64,000 bases of DNA from Suillus spraguei (Eukaryota > Basidiomycota > Agaricomycetes > Boletales > Suillaceae). Location: assembly GCA_016800925.1 (NCBI GenBank), contig JABCPU010000157.1, positions 84,455-148,454 of the forward strand, in the 5' to 3' direction. Shown here piece after piece: positions 1-12,272 of the stretch; the first letter of the stretch is position 1; the number at the start of each line of letters is the position of its first letter. Below the pieces are notes generated by a model. That model worked only from the letters and a program-made list of their open reading frames with translations. It made no database searches and had not been told where the DNA came from. The translations under genes were made by a program, and so were the position numbers.

Positions 1-1117
1 TCAAGTACCAGCCTGAATGTGTCATTAATTCATTTCTAGTGCATCGTCTCTTGATTTTGGAACCGACCTCGGAGTCAACGCGTAGTAGGATTCAGCCCAG
101 CTTGCCAACGTTGGGTGCGCATGCGGCCGCATGATTTTTGATGGCACCTGGATTTAAATTTGGTTACGCCGTGGCGATCATGTCACGAGCACATTTTTTG
201 TTTGTCCCCCCAACATGTGTACCGCATAGGATGGCAAACTACCATTTCCCGAGTGTTTGAACCATTAGGTACGCAGCGAACACTAGGACGTTACTGGGTA
301 TACTGAAATGCAATAGTTACCACCGAAGGGTGGCAAGAGCTTTCATATTACAACCAGTTCTTCACGTCGGCCGCAGCGCGTTGACGTTGTTGAATTGTTC
401 TACCCCAAGTTGTTGTCCGAGTCATGACTTATGAGCATGCTTACATGTGCAATGCCCCCGCAGTCCCGCGGGCCTCCAGAACGAATATCAGAACGCATGC
501 ACCGGCTTTTGACTTCGGTATTGTAAGTGCGTACCATAAACACCGGACATTCACGTACACTAAGGCTTATTTTGATGTGGTCCGCGGAGGTCTGGAGTCC
601 ACTCCCTATTGGTTCGGTTAAAGCCTTCCTGATACATGCACCTTCTTCAGTCGAGGTTCTTTCCTGGGAAGCCATATGGATCGTTGCGCCGTTCTTTACG
701 AGTGCTGAGGCAAAGGTATACGAAGGTCGGCGAGAAGGCTAAAGAGTGCGCTCTCAGAGAGCAGCCGAACACTGGTCCGACGGCAAAGCATCCGTCAATG
801 AGCGAACATGAAAAGAAGACTGCTGGTGGCCTTTGCTTTGTTTCGGTTCAACGTTTGTTGCGACATATATGGACTAGAAGGCCTTCCGGCTTGTAGGTTT
901 GGTGATAGAGCTGCTAGTGCCAATTCATTGTGTTCTCATTCGTACAACAGGCAGAACAGTCGCGACTTCGGGTCGGTAGTTACGTGGCTCAGTGGTAGAC
1001 TGTCCTCGTGGTTACACCGCCTTTTGGAGTATTTACAGTATGCACGTCGCGCGCTCATTATACTGGACCACCTGTGAGGTGAGGACCTCCATTAGAATAT
1101 CCTTTTCTTTCACAACT
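1..1117. other. No recognisable gene
   Basis: Only short overlapping open frames occur here, with no family motif and no convincing chain of exons. The last part is presumably the promoter and 5' leader of the protease gene that follows. A tRNA A-box-like string near 983 has no matching B box, so no tRNA is called. Confidence 0.5.
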
Positions 1118-2657
1118 ATGCGTGCTTTATTTGTGTCCCTAATCGCCGCCTTTCAGGCGTTGGCGATTATTTTGCCGCAGCCACAACCTATTTCGATACA
1201 ATTAACAAAAAGATCTACTCTCGGAACCGCTGACGGTCATGTTGACCCTGCTTCAACCAGAACTTCAATTTGCAACACAGAAACGTAGGTCATCGTTCTT
1301 GTTCAGTGTTGTTCCCCATTGAGCAGGTAATCAGCAAGTTACAACGGGGCGCTGCTGCATTCGAGAGAAGCACTGGCACAGTCCTTTTCTCCTCGTCGCT
1401 AACAAAGCGAGCGGCAGCGTGTGGTTCTGACCCGCTGGTTGATGACTCAAACGAACGTTGGTATGGAAAAATCGAAATCGGCACACCGCCGCAAACATTT
1501 ACCAGTTTGTATTTCCGACTTGATCGTATCATGCATGATACACTGATGCCGAACACCCTAGTTGATTGCGACACTGGTTCGACGGACTTCTTTCTACCTG
1601 GACCAAGCTGCGGGGACTCGTGCAGCGGACATGACATTTACAACCCTAACAGTAGTTCGTCTGCTGTGCCCCTTGGCCAGACATTCACAGTGGAGTACAG
1701 CGATGGTTCCATGGCTACAGGCGATCTATACAATGACACTGTGTTACTTGCTGGTTTTCAGGTACGTAGTGTTTTTGTTGTCCCTCATTTAAATTCTGGA
1801 AGTATGTTGCAGGCCACTGCACAGACATTTGGAGTTGCCTCGTTATATTCATACGGGTTCTCGTCGGAGAACTTCGGTGCGGACGGGCTCATGGGAATGG
1901 CTTTCAAGTCTGTTTCCGAGTTTGGGGCAGACTCCGTTTTCCAAACGCTGGTTTCACAAGGAGCTGTCCCGGAACCAGTGTTTGCTTTCAAAGTTGCATC
2001 CTCTGGTTCTGAACTTTACATTGGTGGCGTGAACTCTGCATTACATCGTGGCCCGTTTACGTACATTCCAGTAACTCAAACGGTGAGTGCTGGCCGTCGA
2101 CTACGAATTGTAAACTACGTTGCTCATACATCATTCGTGTGTTTGTCAGGGGTATTGGCAGGTTACTGGTGATGCCATCGGGATCGATGGGAAAGAGATC
2201 GTCAATAAATTCTCTGCAATTGTCGACACTGGGACCACGTTGATTTTGGGTGACACATCCTACGTCAGTCAGCTCTACGCAGTTATCAATGCGACAGAAG
2301 TAGGTGGGGGTGTATACTCGCGTAAGCATATTAACAGCTTCATCGTTGTGTTTGTCTGAAGGCTGTTTCAAGTACCGTGTGACGCAATGCCAAACGTAAC
2401 CATCACCCTTGGCGGGAAGTCGATTGCACTTTCCGCAGAGACATTCAATTTTGGCACGTATGGTTCGTCTGGAAACACCTGTCTTGGTGGTATTGCAGGC
2501 AGTGAAGGTCTTGGAGGTCGGTCTTGGATCGTTTAGAGCTCACCTCGCTGACATTTTTTTTTCAGATCTATGGATCCTTGGTGACGTCTTCCTGAGAAAC
2601 GTGTACACCGCCTTTGATGTTGAAAATCTCAGCGTTGGCTTTGCGGACCTTGCATGA
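1118..2657 (+). CDS. Secreted A1-family aspartic protease (pepsin-like, polyporopepsin type)
   Basis: Pepsin-fold endopeptidase, predicted to be secreted or vacuolar. The start at 1118 opens a hydrophobic signal peptide (MRALFVSLIAAFQALAI), followed by a propeptide with KR pairs. The mature part has the GTPPQTFT block, the first catalytic Asp in CDTGSTDFF, the flap strand VEYSDGSMATGD, and the second catalytic Asp in AIVDTGTTLILGD. The end is the usual LWILGDVFLRNVYTAFDVE strand. Seven exons are read: 1118-1284, 1335-1504, 1562-1761, 1813-2082, 2150-2321, about 2362-2516 and 2566-2657. The fifth junction does not close in frame with the obvious GT/AG pair, so there is either an unusual splice site or a one-base frameshift near 2320-2362. 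Both active-site motifs are intact. The family is certain; activity depends on that junction. Confidence 0.9.
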
Positions 2658-2971
2658 GCTTTGGTAATGCCTGCCTGATACCATTAATTGAACTCACACT
2701 CGAACATTGTAGCTTCCTTTGACAGTTGTTTGGACTAGGATGTTTACCACACTGACGTTTACGATTCGGACTTAAACAAGGACTTGTAGAGAATCAATCT
2801 TTATGGCTTTACGACGGTGATGGCGATAATTGAATTCAATTGAAAGTGCATAATGCAACTTGTACAGGCTATATTACATGATGAACACAGTGTAGCTAGA
2901 TATCAATGGAAGCATGAGATTCGGAAATTAAATTGCGACAATTAATGGTTCTGGTGCTTCGTGTACCAAGT

Positions 2972-4716
2972 TCAAGGCCGCCATTCGCTCAACCAAACGT
3001 CTCTTGGTCCTGGAAGTAGACTCTTCTGCCTCCGGATGTACTGACCGTACTCCATCTCCCCAACCACCTCCCCATGGCTGAACACCACCTTACCTCTGAT
3101 AATCGTGTACCTCGGCCAGTTCTTGAGCTCAATACCCTCAAACGGTGTATAGTCGACAGCATGGTGCAACATCCCGTTCGTGAGCTTGAATGACTGGAAC
3201 TTCGCTTGCGGGTACCAGATAACTAGATCAGCATCGAAGCCAGGGGCAATGCTGCCCTTTTTCTTCAATCCATACAGCTTAGCTGGGTTTGTCGATGTGA
3301 CCTCGACAAATTTCTGTGGGGAGATGCGCCCGGAGAGGACGCCGCTAGAGAAAAGAAGAGGAACACGAGTTTCGACACCAGGCAGCCCATTGGGAATGAG
3401 GCGGAATTTGCCGTATGGAAGGTTTCCGTCTTTGAGCCCGCACTGCTTTCCGTTTGGATGATTGAATTTGGTAGGGGAGTGGTCTGAAGAAACAATGGTG
3501 AATGTTCCGTTCTTGACCCCAGCCCACATGGCGTCTTGGTCGGATTTGTCCTCCCGGATTGGAGGTGAGCATACACACTTGGCTCCTGCATAAAGCAGGT
3601 AAGACAAAGGTTAGCAGAATATAGCAGACGAGTCAGTACCTTCAAAGTCCCCCTTTCGCATCGAATCAGCGAGAAGGAACATGTACTGGGGACACGTTTC
3701 ACCGTAAATAGGGAGCAGCCTCGTTTGTGCATTGCGGATGTGTGTTGCGGCAGGCCCACCGGATATATGTACGAGCAGGATCGGTGTATCCATGAGTTCA
3801 GCCAAACAAATGGCACGGTTCTAATATAATATGAGTATGTCATTTCAAACGAAGTACAAGATAAACTCACCGTAGCCTCAGCCTCCACGATCGGAGGTCG
3901 AGATGTGCCATGGTGATAAGGATGAGTCATGAGCTTCTGCTCCAGATGCTGCGTCATCCAGTCAATAACATCAGCATTCTCAGCGTGCACCATCGTCGTG
4001 ATACCAAGTTTCCGAGCGGAATACATGACATCGAGAATCTGGTAATCCAGAAGTCTCAATGGTTTGTATGTCATATACAACTTCACACTCGTGATTCCGT
4101 ACTCATTCACCATCCGCGGGAATTCATTTTCGACGATCTGGGGCGTCGGATTGGTGATGATGACATGGAAAGCGTAGTCGCAATAGGATTGGTCCTCGGC
4201 GAGTTTGTGATAGTCCTCGATAACAGTAATGATACTCTCATCCTTTTTCATTTGAGAAGCGAACGTGATTACTGTTGTCGTTCCTCCAGCTACCGCACTG
4301 CGCGTGCCCGTAATGAAAGTGTCACCGACAAAGTTTTCGGGATCGGGGACAACCCCATTCGTAATGATAGAGTGATCAATGTCTACACCAACGGTAGCTT
4401 CGTAAAACTACACAACATGATAGGTGTCTGAGCAAACGATGATGAGATTTACTAACCTGGCTCAGATGAACATGAGCATCGACTCCTCCAGGAGTTATAA
4501 AAGCCCCTTCAGTGTCAATCTCTTGTGCACCGGGTGCAGCTGGAAGACGCGGACCTATAGCGACAATGGTTCCATCCTGACATGGACAGTGACACGTCAG
4601 TAAAACTCGAACACAATAGCAGGTGGTGTTCGTACTTTGATTCCAATATCACAAGACTCCCAAATGTCCGATGCAGTCACGACTGTACCATTGCGAATAA
4701 CGAGGTCAAAATCCAT
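2972..4716 (-). CDS. Dihydropyrimidinase (hydantoinase family)
   Basis: Cyclic amidohydrolase that opens the ring of dihydrouracil and dihydrothymine in reductive pyrimidine breakdown; cytosolic in known members. The start at 4716 gives MDFDLVIRNGTVVTASD, the usual first beta strands. The HVH zinc ligands lie in GGVDAHVHLSQ (near 4,470). The lysine that is carboxylated in the family is in ITSVKLYMTYK. A further metal-site His lies in LLVHISGG, and the catalytic Asp is in IVSSDHSPTKF. The C-terminal block NPAKLYGLKKKGSIAPGFDAD is typical. The gene is cut by several short introns, for example near 3,610-3,640 and 3,820-3,870. All core motifs are present, so it looks functional. It is convergent with the protease gene, about 315 bases away. 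A paralogous DHPase-like function cannot be excluded from sequence alone. Confidence 0.9.
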
Positions 4717-4953
4717 GGCAGGGTATCAACAAAAGCTCCAGCATATCGCACAAGAAACAACACAGATAAATACTCTCCTGGAGATAAGAAGAAGACCACA
4801 TGAACATCATCTTACTTTATCTTCCAGAAGCAAGGTCTTGTGCCAGGAAGCATGCCTTGGAAGTTATGGCTGATTTTAGTAGTCCGGACACAGGCGGGCG
4901 CCTGATAAGGGGTGACATACGCTTATGTTAGTGAAGAACAAAATCTAGTACTA

Positions 4954-5290
4954 GGTATATGCTAATAAGATCACACCAATGTGCATTGGTCATGTGCAAT
5001 GATTTAACATACATGTATGCTAATAAAGTCCGTCTTTTGTCTTTGATTGCCAGCACGTTTGTCATGCACATTGGGTGTGCACAATCATGTTGGCTGTGAG
5101 CATCAGTTTAACATACATGTATGCTAATGGAATCAGCAGTCTGACTTTGATTGGTAGCATCACTATTATGTGCATCAGTGCACACATACTTAGTGACTGT
5201 GCGCATCACTGCGCACACACTCATTGCCCATGCGCATCTGTGCGCACTCTCTCATTGGCAGCACATCTATGTACACACTCTCATTGGCTA
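4954..5290. repeat. Degenerate short tandem repeats between genes
   Basis: The string TTAACATACATGTATGCTAAT occurs near 5,005 and again near 5,107, with a weaker copy near 4,955, giving a period of roughly 100 bases. From about 5,170 to 5,290 there is a second, shorter period of about 30-35 bases built on TGCGCATCxxTGCGCAC and CACTCTCATTGGC. The units contain small inverted repeats (TGCGCA). No coding content is seen. The repeats lie between the start of the dihydropyrimidinase gene and the end of the ABC transporter gene. Confidence 0.7.
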
Positions 5291-5590
5291 TGGTAAGCCT
5301 GGACGCCATATGATTATTTGGTTAAAGGGATAGCTCGCACAAAATAAGTATATGATGTCCTTGCTACTGTTTGGACCAATGTATCGGATATCCTCTAGTT
5401 GCAACTTTAGTCCAGTTATTGTTTACCCTGGAATGATAATGGCCCCCGAAAGTTCTCATAAAGCCAAACAATGTTAAGAAACACCTATTTCATTAGCGAT
5501 GAATTGAGTAGCAAAACAAAACTAAGTCAACAGGCCTAATATATAACAACTTGAGATACTACGCAAGCAACTTGTCCACAAAGGCGACCA

Positions 5591-8500
5591 TCACCGTCTC
5601 TCCCGCACCTTCAACCAGACGACAGCGATAACAACAACACCGAGCCCAGCGATAAAGGCAAAGAGTACAAGAATATCTCTATAATAATTGTTCAAGCCAA
5701 AACCAAACAGCTTATGTGCAGTGATCAATCAGTGATGCGAAGGGAAAGATACAGATATAATACACACCAGCTGCATGATGAGGGTGGCCGATACATTGAC
5801 GGGTACGCCTTGCAAGGTATCGCTGATCATCAGTCCTGAACCTACTTCGTTTACCGAAATGGCTTCAAGGGTATACTGGCGGATTCAATAAATACTTATG
5901 AAACGTGAAATGTCAAATACACCCACTTTGAGCGGGCAAAGCCATTGCAGCCAACGCAAGACAGGCGGTATTGAAGCGAGGTGGACAAAGAAGCCAGCAT
6001 AGGTCATCTGGTAGAGGGCAGAAAGAGCGGAAAGCAGGATCGCAATCCCGCCATTGCGGAATAGCGTTCCTAAAAGGAAGTTCTGCGTGGAAAACCAGTA
6101 ATCAGAGGAAGTAGGGCGTGATAGTAGAAAAAAAATATACAAAGAGTGTCATGACTAGCGTGTACAGGACGATGACCAATATAAACTTGAAGAAATGAAC
6201 TGCGTCATGTGCAAGCCCAGCCATCCAGTATGTGCTGAAATCCTAGATCAGTCCACAAGTATGGATAATGGAACTAAAGCAACTTGCATGGTGCACACAG
6301 CGATGGTGGGTATAATGCGAAGGGGTATCACGTCGAATATCAGGCGTGAAAGAAGCCAAGCTGTTGGGCTAAGGGCATCTGAGGAAAGAATCTCTATCGG
6401 GAAGAAATGGACAAACCTGTAATACCAGTTGGACCTCTCACGAAGGAAGAGGGGTCGTATTTCAACGATATTATAGAGTGCGCTGAGGGATGAGAATGCA
6501 ATGAGGGACCCCTGAAAAGTGGTTTTATGTCGAGCCTGCACAATCAAACCATAATTTCTTACCATGAAGAAAAGGCATCCAACTCTGGCCTGGAATCCGG
6601 CGATAGTTGAACCAGTTTGATAGTAGAGACCACCTACAATGACGTTTAGCGCAATCAACAACATAATCATTTGCACATACCACAAAATACGCCGAGCACA
6701 CAGGCGACACACACGTGCGTGAAAAATAAGGTCTTGTCTCTGCCAAAGTCAACTGGGTTAGAGGTCATAGAGATGAATAAGTAAAAGCGTGTGCACCTTC
6801 TTAAAACTTTCCATTCGCGTCCGCAAAGTACTTGCAACTGCGTGAGGAAAGTTGCCATATACATGGCCGGTGCCAAATTTTGCGTAGAGAGCGCTTCGAC
6901 GTCTTTCCCTCCATGGACCCTCTCCTCGCTGCTGACACTTAGCCCTACTTCGCCAACCGCATTGTTGCCCAGTGGCATGCCGGGGATGCCAGGAGACTCG
7001 CTTGCAATGTCAAGTAGGTAATCTGCGACGTTGTAACCTTCTTCGTAAGGCAGAACATCAGCCCCGGCTCCACCCTCTTCTCGCATGCGCATGAAGTATC
7101 GTGCTGGTGCCAATCCGCCTGGCCCTGAGTACAGTGCGCGCCCATTGGAAAGGAGGTGAACGGAGTCGAAGGTGTGGTAAAGCCGCGAACTCGGCTGATG
7201 CACGCTACAGATCACCGCCACACCCTTTCGATGTCCATGTGAGCCTGGATGACTTATGGCAACTCCACCTTCACGTGCGAGTTCCTTCAGTACATTGACA
7301 ACCCTGAAGGCGCTGACTGAGTCCAATCCGCTGGTAGGTTCATCACAAACCAGCACATCCGGGCAACTAACAAGTTCGAGCCCGATGCTAACGCGACGAG
7401 CTTCTCCGCCACTGATACCCCTACTGGTCCCATCCGTAGCGCCAATTCTAGTTTCGGCGATACCATCTAAACCTAGTTTATAAATGACAGTGGAGACCAG
7501 TGCTGCCTTCGAGGATGCGGGAAGAGCTTCTGGGAGGCGAAGGCATGCGGCGAATGTAAGGGCTTCGCGGACCGTCAACATTGAAGGAAGTATGTCACTC
7601 TGCGGAACGAAAGCTACCCTGGGATGATGTCCAGAGGCATAGGTAGGGAACGTGATAGATCCTGTATATTGACCCGATTTTGTCTTCCCAGCGATGAGTT
7701 CAACAAGAGTAGTCTTGCCTGCTCCACTAGGACCAAGGATTGCCATCAGCTGACCTGATTCAATACTGCCACTGACGCTATCGAGTATGGTTTTTCCCCC
7801 CCGGATGGTAGATTTGGCAATCAGAGAGGACGGTGAATTTTTGGGCGATTGCACAATATATGAAATGTCGGACCATCGAACGCTTACTCCGCCGCTTTGG
7901 CCTCCATTGAAAGGTAACATTCTCGCCGCTCGTTGGATATACCAACCCCACGCAACGACCGCTAACCCAAACGCAATTATTATCCCGACAACAGCGAGTC
8001 CTGCAATAACTCCCCCGCTGAGTTCAGTCCCACCCGACGCAGCTGCAGCGGAGGAGGTAGCGTTCGTTGTGTCAATAACGGCTTGAGAGACACATTCACC
8101 GAAGGCGCAGCCTTCCATAGATAAGCCCTGACTTCCGAATACTGAATTGATGACATCCTGTTGAAAATAACAGGTATTGGTGATATCGCACGCAACTGTC
8201 AATGTTCCAGTGAGTCCGTCAATGGTACTTGTGAGGTTTGAGACCGGGACACCACCGCAGAATGTGGCATTTTGGATACAGCTACATGAAAGATTCTGAC
8301 ATGTCCAGGTGCTCGAGGTAGTATCGCCCGAACTGGTGGTGGAGTTGGATGATGTCTGAGTACAAGGCGAAGCAGTACAAAAGAACTGCTCTACGCCAGC
8401 ATACATAAGTTGAGCATAGATGGAGGAGCTGGTGGAAGGCGACAATAACGTTCCACTGGTATTATGCAATGGTGATAAAGAGCTGTTCAAAGTTCGGAGG

Positions 8501-9087
8501 ATGTTCAGAGTAGATTCAAGAGGATAAAGTGCCTCTAATGTGGGATTCTAGATTAAAAAATAAGTCAACTCGGGACACTAAACACTCGAATTCAACGATG
8601 TTGAACTGACATTAACTTGACAACTAAGTTCGCCAGCTGCCCATACAGTAGGGGCAGTATTACAAACCAGAGTATCGTTCAGACCAACTAGACCGCCGTC
8701 GAGCCCCAAGGTTGCATTGCCATTGACTGCGACATACGCGACCTGGCACGCTGAAGAAGTAGTGCAAACATTACAGCCTACTCCTCCCCATTCGCTTTCG
8801 CAGGTGCAATCGGATGTGGTCAAGTTCGCAAAGCCAGACAATGACGCAGATGGTTAAGCTAAAGAGCGGCTCGAACCGTCAAATATAGTGCCACCGCATC
8901 CTGGTTGTGCACAAGTAGCACCTCCAAAGCCGGGAGGACAAATACAGCTCGAAGCATTAGATGGAGAAGTTTCACCGTAGTTCATACATGTTTGCCCAAT
9001 GACGCTAGCTGAAAGGGTTAATAGGACAAGGACGACGCAGGAGAGATGATACAGCCCATGATTCCGTACCACAGATAGTAGTGACAT
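5591..9087 (-). CDS. ABCG half-transporter with EGF-like luminal N-terminus (Adp1-like)
   Basis: ATP-driven membrane transporter of the ABCG family, close in plan to yeast Adp1. The start at 9087 gives a signal peptide and then Cys-rich EGF-like modules (CICPPGFGGATCAQPGCGG; CTCESEWGGVGCNVC). A long Ser/Thr/Asn-rich luminal stretch follows, then a membrane span (GVIAGLAVVGIIIAFGLAVV). The nucleotide-binding domain has Walker A GPSGAGKTTL (near 7,730), signature ISGGEARRVSIG (near 7,400), Walker B VLVCDEPTSGLD and the switch His in CSVHQPSS. The C-terminal membrane domain is spread over several exons down to the stop at 5591, where the last span LFAFIAGLGVVVIAVVWL precedes a basic tail. All catalytic motifs are intact. 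The substrate cannot be told from sequence. Confidence 0.9.
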
Positions 9088-9704
9088 ACTTCAGGATAGC
9101 TGTCAGGTGAATTGGAAAATCCTAGACAAGGATTTTATCACTGCCAGCTCAGTTAATATACGCATAAACGATTTATCGAACGACATGACACTGACGGTCT
9201 GTAATAGGGTCCGGAAGTAACCGAGACTTCAAAATGAAGGGTTGAGAAATTACGTGATCGCGAACTCTATGAGGCAAACCGTCGATAGAGGGACTGGTAA
9301 AACTGAGTTTGAATTTGGATCAAGAGCGGATTCTCAGAGTAACGTGACGAATAAGGCCGTTTAGGAATATCAAAATCACGTGAGCTTTTGCTAACTTATT
9401 GCTAAGTCTTATTCTGGTACATGATTGCAATATTACTAGGGGTTCGCTGTGCGAACTTATGACCTTGCTCCGTTCTAATTAATTCATATCATTCATTTTG
9501 CATGAGTGAACGCTATCAATTTTATTCGTACTTCATCGTCCTTACACTTCTTCAGTCACTACGTCGTCTACCAAATCATCGTCCTCCATAAAGAAATAAG
9601 TGGCTCGAAATTCTCGTGCTAAGTACAATATTAGATCTTATTAATGCAGCACGTTCAATTCGAACTATTTTGACTAGAGATTACGTGCCTCGTAGAGTGG
9701 GACC

Positions 9705-10316
9705 ATGTTGAATCTGTCTCGATACTACTGCCAAGTCTACTGCCATGTTGAGATTGTTGTTTTGACAACTGCAATGCAAGATGTAGCTGGCAAATCAGGT
9801 GATCATAGAAATATGATCATCCGAGATATAACTGGAGAAATGCTTCGCGTCGTGACTAACGTCTTTGAACCAAAGGCAAGTAAAGCAAAACTTATAACGA
9901 TCTCTGCTAACATTAACCATAGAACATTCGCATTCCTGATTCACCTCATAGTCAGCGACTTCCAAATGCTCCCTTAATGGATGATATTACAGAGAACTGG
10001 CCTATTCCAACAGAACTCGAAGACGATCAAGTACACTCATCGTGCTTTGCCTCTCCCTGTTTTTCGAGATGGAATTCCTATCAGTCCCCTGGATATCAAT
10101 CGAACGTTGGACGGAGCTTTAGTTGAAGTCCATTTTGAGGTTCATCATTGGCATGTCTCAGGATATGACAGCTTTCAAGCGAAAGCGGAAGGAATTGACA
10201 TCTTGAGGGATAGTGCCTTGATTCCATCAAAGCATTACCTTAACGAGGCCGAAGATGATCAGCCAGCTCAAAAGAAACAAGAAGTTGCCCAAGTAGCGAG
10301 CAGTTCCAAGGATTAG
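9705..10316 (+). CDS. Hypothetical transposon-associated protein (two or three exons)
   Basis: Conserved-looking blocks can be chained across short introns. The first part (DVAGKSGDHRNMIIRDIT) ends near 9,872. The middle part (NIRIPDSPHS ... ITENWPIPTELEDDQ) is about 9,928-10,030. The last part reads YTHRALPLPVFRDGIPISP through LDGALVEVHFEVHHW to a stop at 10,316. The tail is rich in Ala, Gln and Ser. I do not recognise an enzymatic motif. The gene lies wholly inside the element with 83-bp inverted repeats, just left of the nested Tc1-like insertion. I infer it belongs to the outer element. Start codon and exon edges are uncertain. Confidence 0.45.
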
Positions 10317-10379
10317 TGAGTTTGCAGTCATTTGTGTTGTTTTGCGACTTCGTTGGTATCTGTGTTTTTGTATCCTGTG

Positions 10380-10535
10380 TTTGAAGTGGGTATCTGTGTT
10401 ATTTGTATCATTGAAGCGGTCTGCGTAATCATGTATCATTATATAAGCGTCAATTTTCTCATGCACAGCATGATGTTCACATCAGGTGACTGACAGATTA
10501 TCTACCCTCGCAACATGACCTCGCTACGCAAGGTA
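10380..10535. repeat. Dispersed repeat shared with 42.0-42.1 kb
   Basis: The stretch containing GTCAATTTT, ATGCACAGC, ATCAGGTGACTGACAGAT and CGCAAGGTAAT matches 42,030-42,121 in the same orientation at roughly 80 per cent by eye. Similarity stops exactly where the nested Tc1-like element begins, so the Tc1-like element inserted into a pre-existing dispersed repeat. Confidence 0.65.
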
Positions 10536-11591
10536 ATGCGGAAACACAAAAGTTGAATTTGCGTCTCGGAAACACTCGAAGTAAGACCCCGTAAGTGTTT
10601 GGCTTAGCAACTGCATCTCATTCAACGACGCGCTCCACATGCCGCCACACACAGTCTCACTAGATCTAAAGGCTCGCATACCTGTTTTGTACCGACCTGG
10701 AGGTCGGTATTCCGTCACACGAATTTGCCATTTACTTGGTATCAAGAAGACCCTCGTCTACAAAACTATCAAGTTGACTGGCACCTCACCTCAAAATGCA
10801 AACCACGGGCTTCGTGGCCGACGTCGCAACCTCAGTATAGATGATATTGCCTTTCTCACTACCATCCTTCGTCGAAATCCCACCATGTACCTCGATGAAC
10901 TACAACACGAGTTGCGGGCCCGCCGTGGTGTTTTCGTATCTGTACACACACTATTTCGCACCTTGCACAGGCTACAGTACAGCCACAAGAGTATCTCGGC
11001 TCGTGCTCTTGAACGAGATGAGGAACGACATGCTATATTCATGAACAATATTGCCGAGATTGCGCCAGACCGTGAAATGTTGATGTTAATTGTTCTTGTT
11101 GTCGACATCCATGGCTTCCGTGCGACTATAATTGATCAACTGAGCAAGTGATATCCCATTGTTGCCGTGGCATGAGTAAGATGATCTAAGGACCGACATA
11201 CCTGCGCGAAGCACCAGGAAGGTATTTAAAAGTGTACCTTTTCTTCTCGGTAACCTTATTGAGTGATTTGTCGTGCTTTGCAAGCATGGTTGTGAGGAAT
11301 TCGAGGTAATTGGGTGCGGAGACGTGAAAAACGACTTCTTTGACCTTGGTAGACTTCACCTCCTGTTTTTCCATTGTTTTCTGTCGAGTTTTTCGTATAT
11401 TTGTCAAGATTTACAACAAAGACGGTCTCAAACTGAGGTATTTCTGGCTCAGGGGATGCGGAAGGTGAAGCCATCACTGGAAAGAAAGTCTAGGCGGCGC
11501 TGTATCATACTCGCAGCATACTCAGACAGTGGTTACCGGGTCTTACTTCGGGTGTTTCCGAGACGCAAATTCAACTTTTGCGTTTCCGCAT
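10536..11591 (+). mobile_element. Tc1/mariner-like element, internally deleted
   Basis: About 54 bases at the left end (starting ATGCGGAAACACAAAAGTTG) are repeated inversely at the right end with very few mismatches. TAA flanks both sides (10,534-10,536 and 11,591-11,593), containing the TA target of the IS630/Tc1/mariner superfamily. The element is about 1.06 kb, shorter than autonomous relatives, and encodes only the DNA-binding half of a transposase. It is inserted in the larger 9.3-12.6 kb element. Confidence 0.8.
10639..11151 (+). pseudogene. Tc1-like transposase, N-terminal half only
   Basis: The first 130 residues form paired helix-turn-helix modules typical of Tc1/mariner transposases: an RYSVTRICHLLGIKKTLVYK recognition helix region, a GRRRNLSIDDIAFL linker, then RNPTMYLDELQHEL and VSVHTLFRTLHRL. 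The sequence reaches ISARALERDEERHAIF, the usual entry to the catalytic core, and the start of the first strand of that core (VVDIHGFR). The frame then ends at a stop and the remaining catalytic domain is absent. The product could bind element ends but could not cut DNA. Confidence 0.75.
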
Positions 11592-11759
11592 AATATTGCA
11601 ATCAGCTGTAAGTCATCTCTGATTGAGGGCGGCGTTCGAGTACGCTACGTTGCCAGCTGCTAGGCAGCCTCATCCGTCCACCACTCCATGTTTATATCTA
11701 TGATCCTCTGCTATCGCTATTAATTGCTCTTTGTGCTGTAATTCCAGCTTGCAATCAGG

Positions 11760-12272
11760 ATGCGAGGCTCTTCGAAAATTCTGAATGCCGACTTCAATTG
11801 TTCCGTGGACTCTGGTTTTGTTGATATCACAACGAATGAACCCCTGGATATCTCTCACATTGCTGCAGCCCCTTCCCCACGACTCTTGTCACACGAACGC
11901 ATCAAGTCTGCTGTTAAAATTCTCCGTGATGGCCGCATGTCAATCATGGACTTCATACTCACGATTCCGGACCCTTCGAAACTCGATTTTGCCTACAATC
12001 GCGACTGGATTTACAACCGTTCTAGGCAGGAGAAGGAGAGTTCTACGTGGCAAGGCCAAAAAGGAAAACTCGAGAAGATGTTCGACCGCTTATTTGCAAA
12101 TTCGCGGGGTCGAGCTCGGATACTGGACTGGTTCCGTTCCCATGCAATTGCTTATGTATCGGATACTGTCAGTAACGAGATGGATATGTTGAAGGAGGCA
12201 CTACGGCCGTTAACGTCAGAACATAGACAATCAAGCATGCTCGTAGCGCATCCGTTTTGTCGTTATTATTGA
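11760..12272 (+). pseudogene. Fragment of a transposon-linked hypothetical protein
   Basis: The frame reads ERIKSAVKILRDGRMSIMDF, KLDFAYNRDWIYNRS, GKLEKMFDRLFANSRGRA and WFRSHAIAYVSDTVSNEMD. This layout (helical repression-like start, a YxRD block, then a RGR..LxxWxRxHA block) recalls the N-termini of large basidiomycete proteins linked to transposons, possibly those carrying DUF6589. That link is from memory and weak. Only about 170 residues remain, and the frame runs out before the right inverted repeat of the enclosing element. Confidence 0.4.

Noticed and set aside
980..1030. tRNA-like A box (TGGCTCAGTGGTAGAC)
   Set aside because: No B box (GGTTCGANNCC) and no cloverleaf arms follow within 90 bases.
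4954..5290. CRISPR-like array
   Set aside because: Repeats are degenerate, spacers are not unique, and the genome is eukaryotic.
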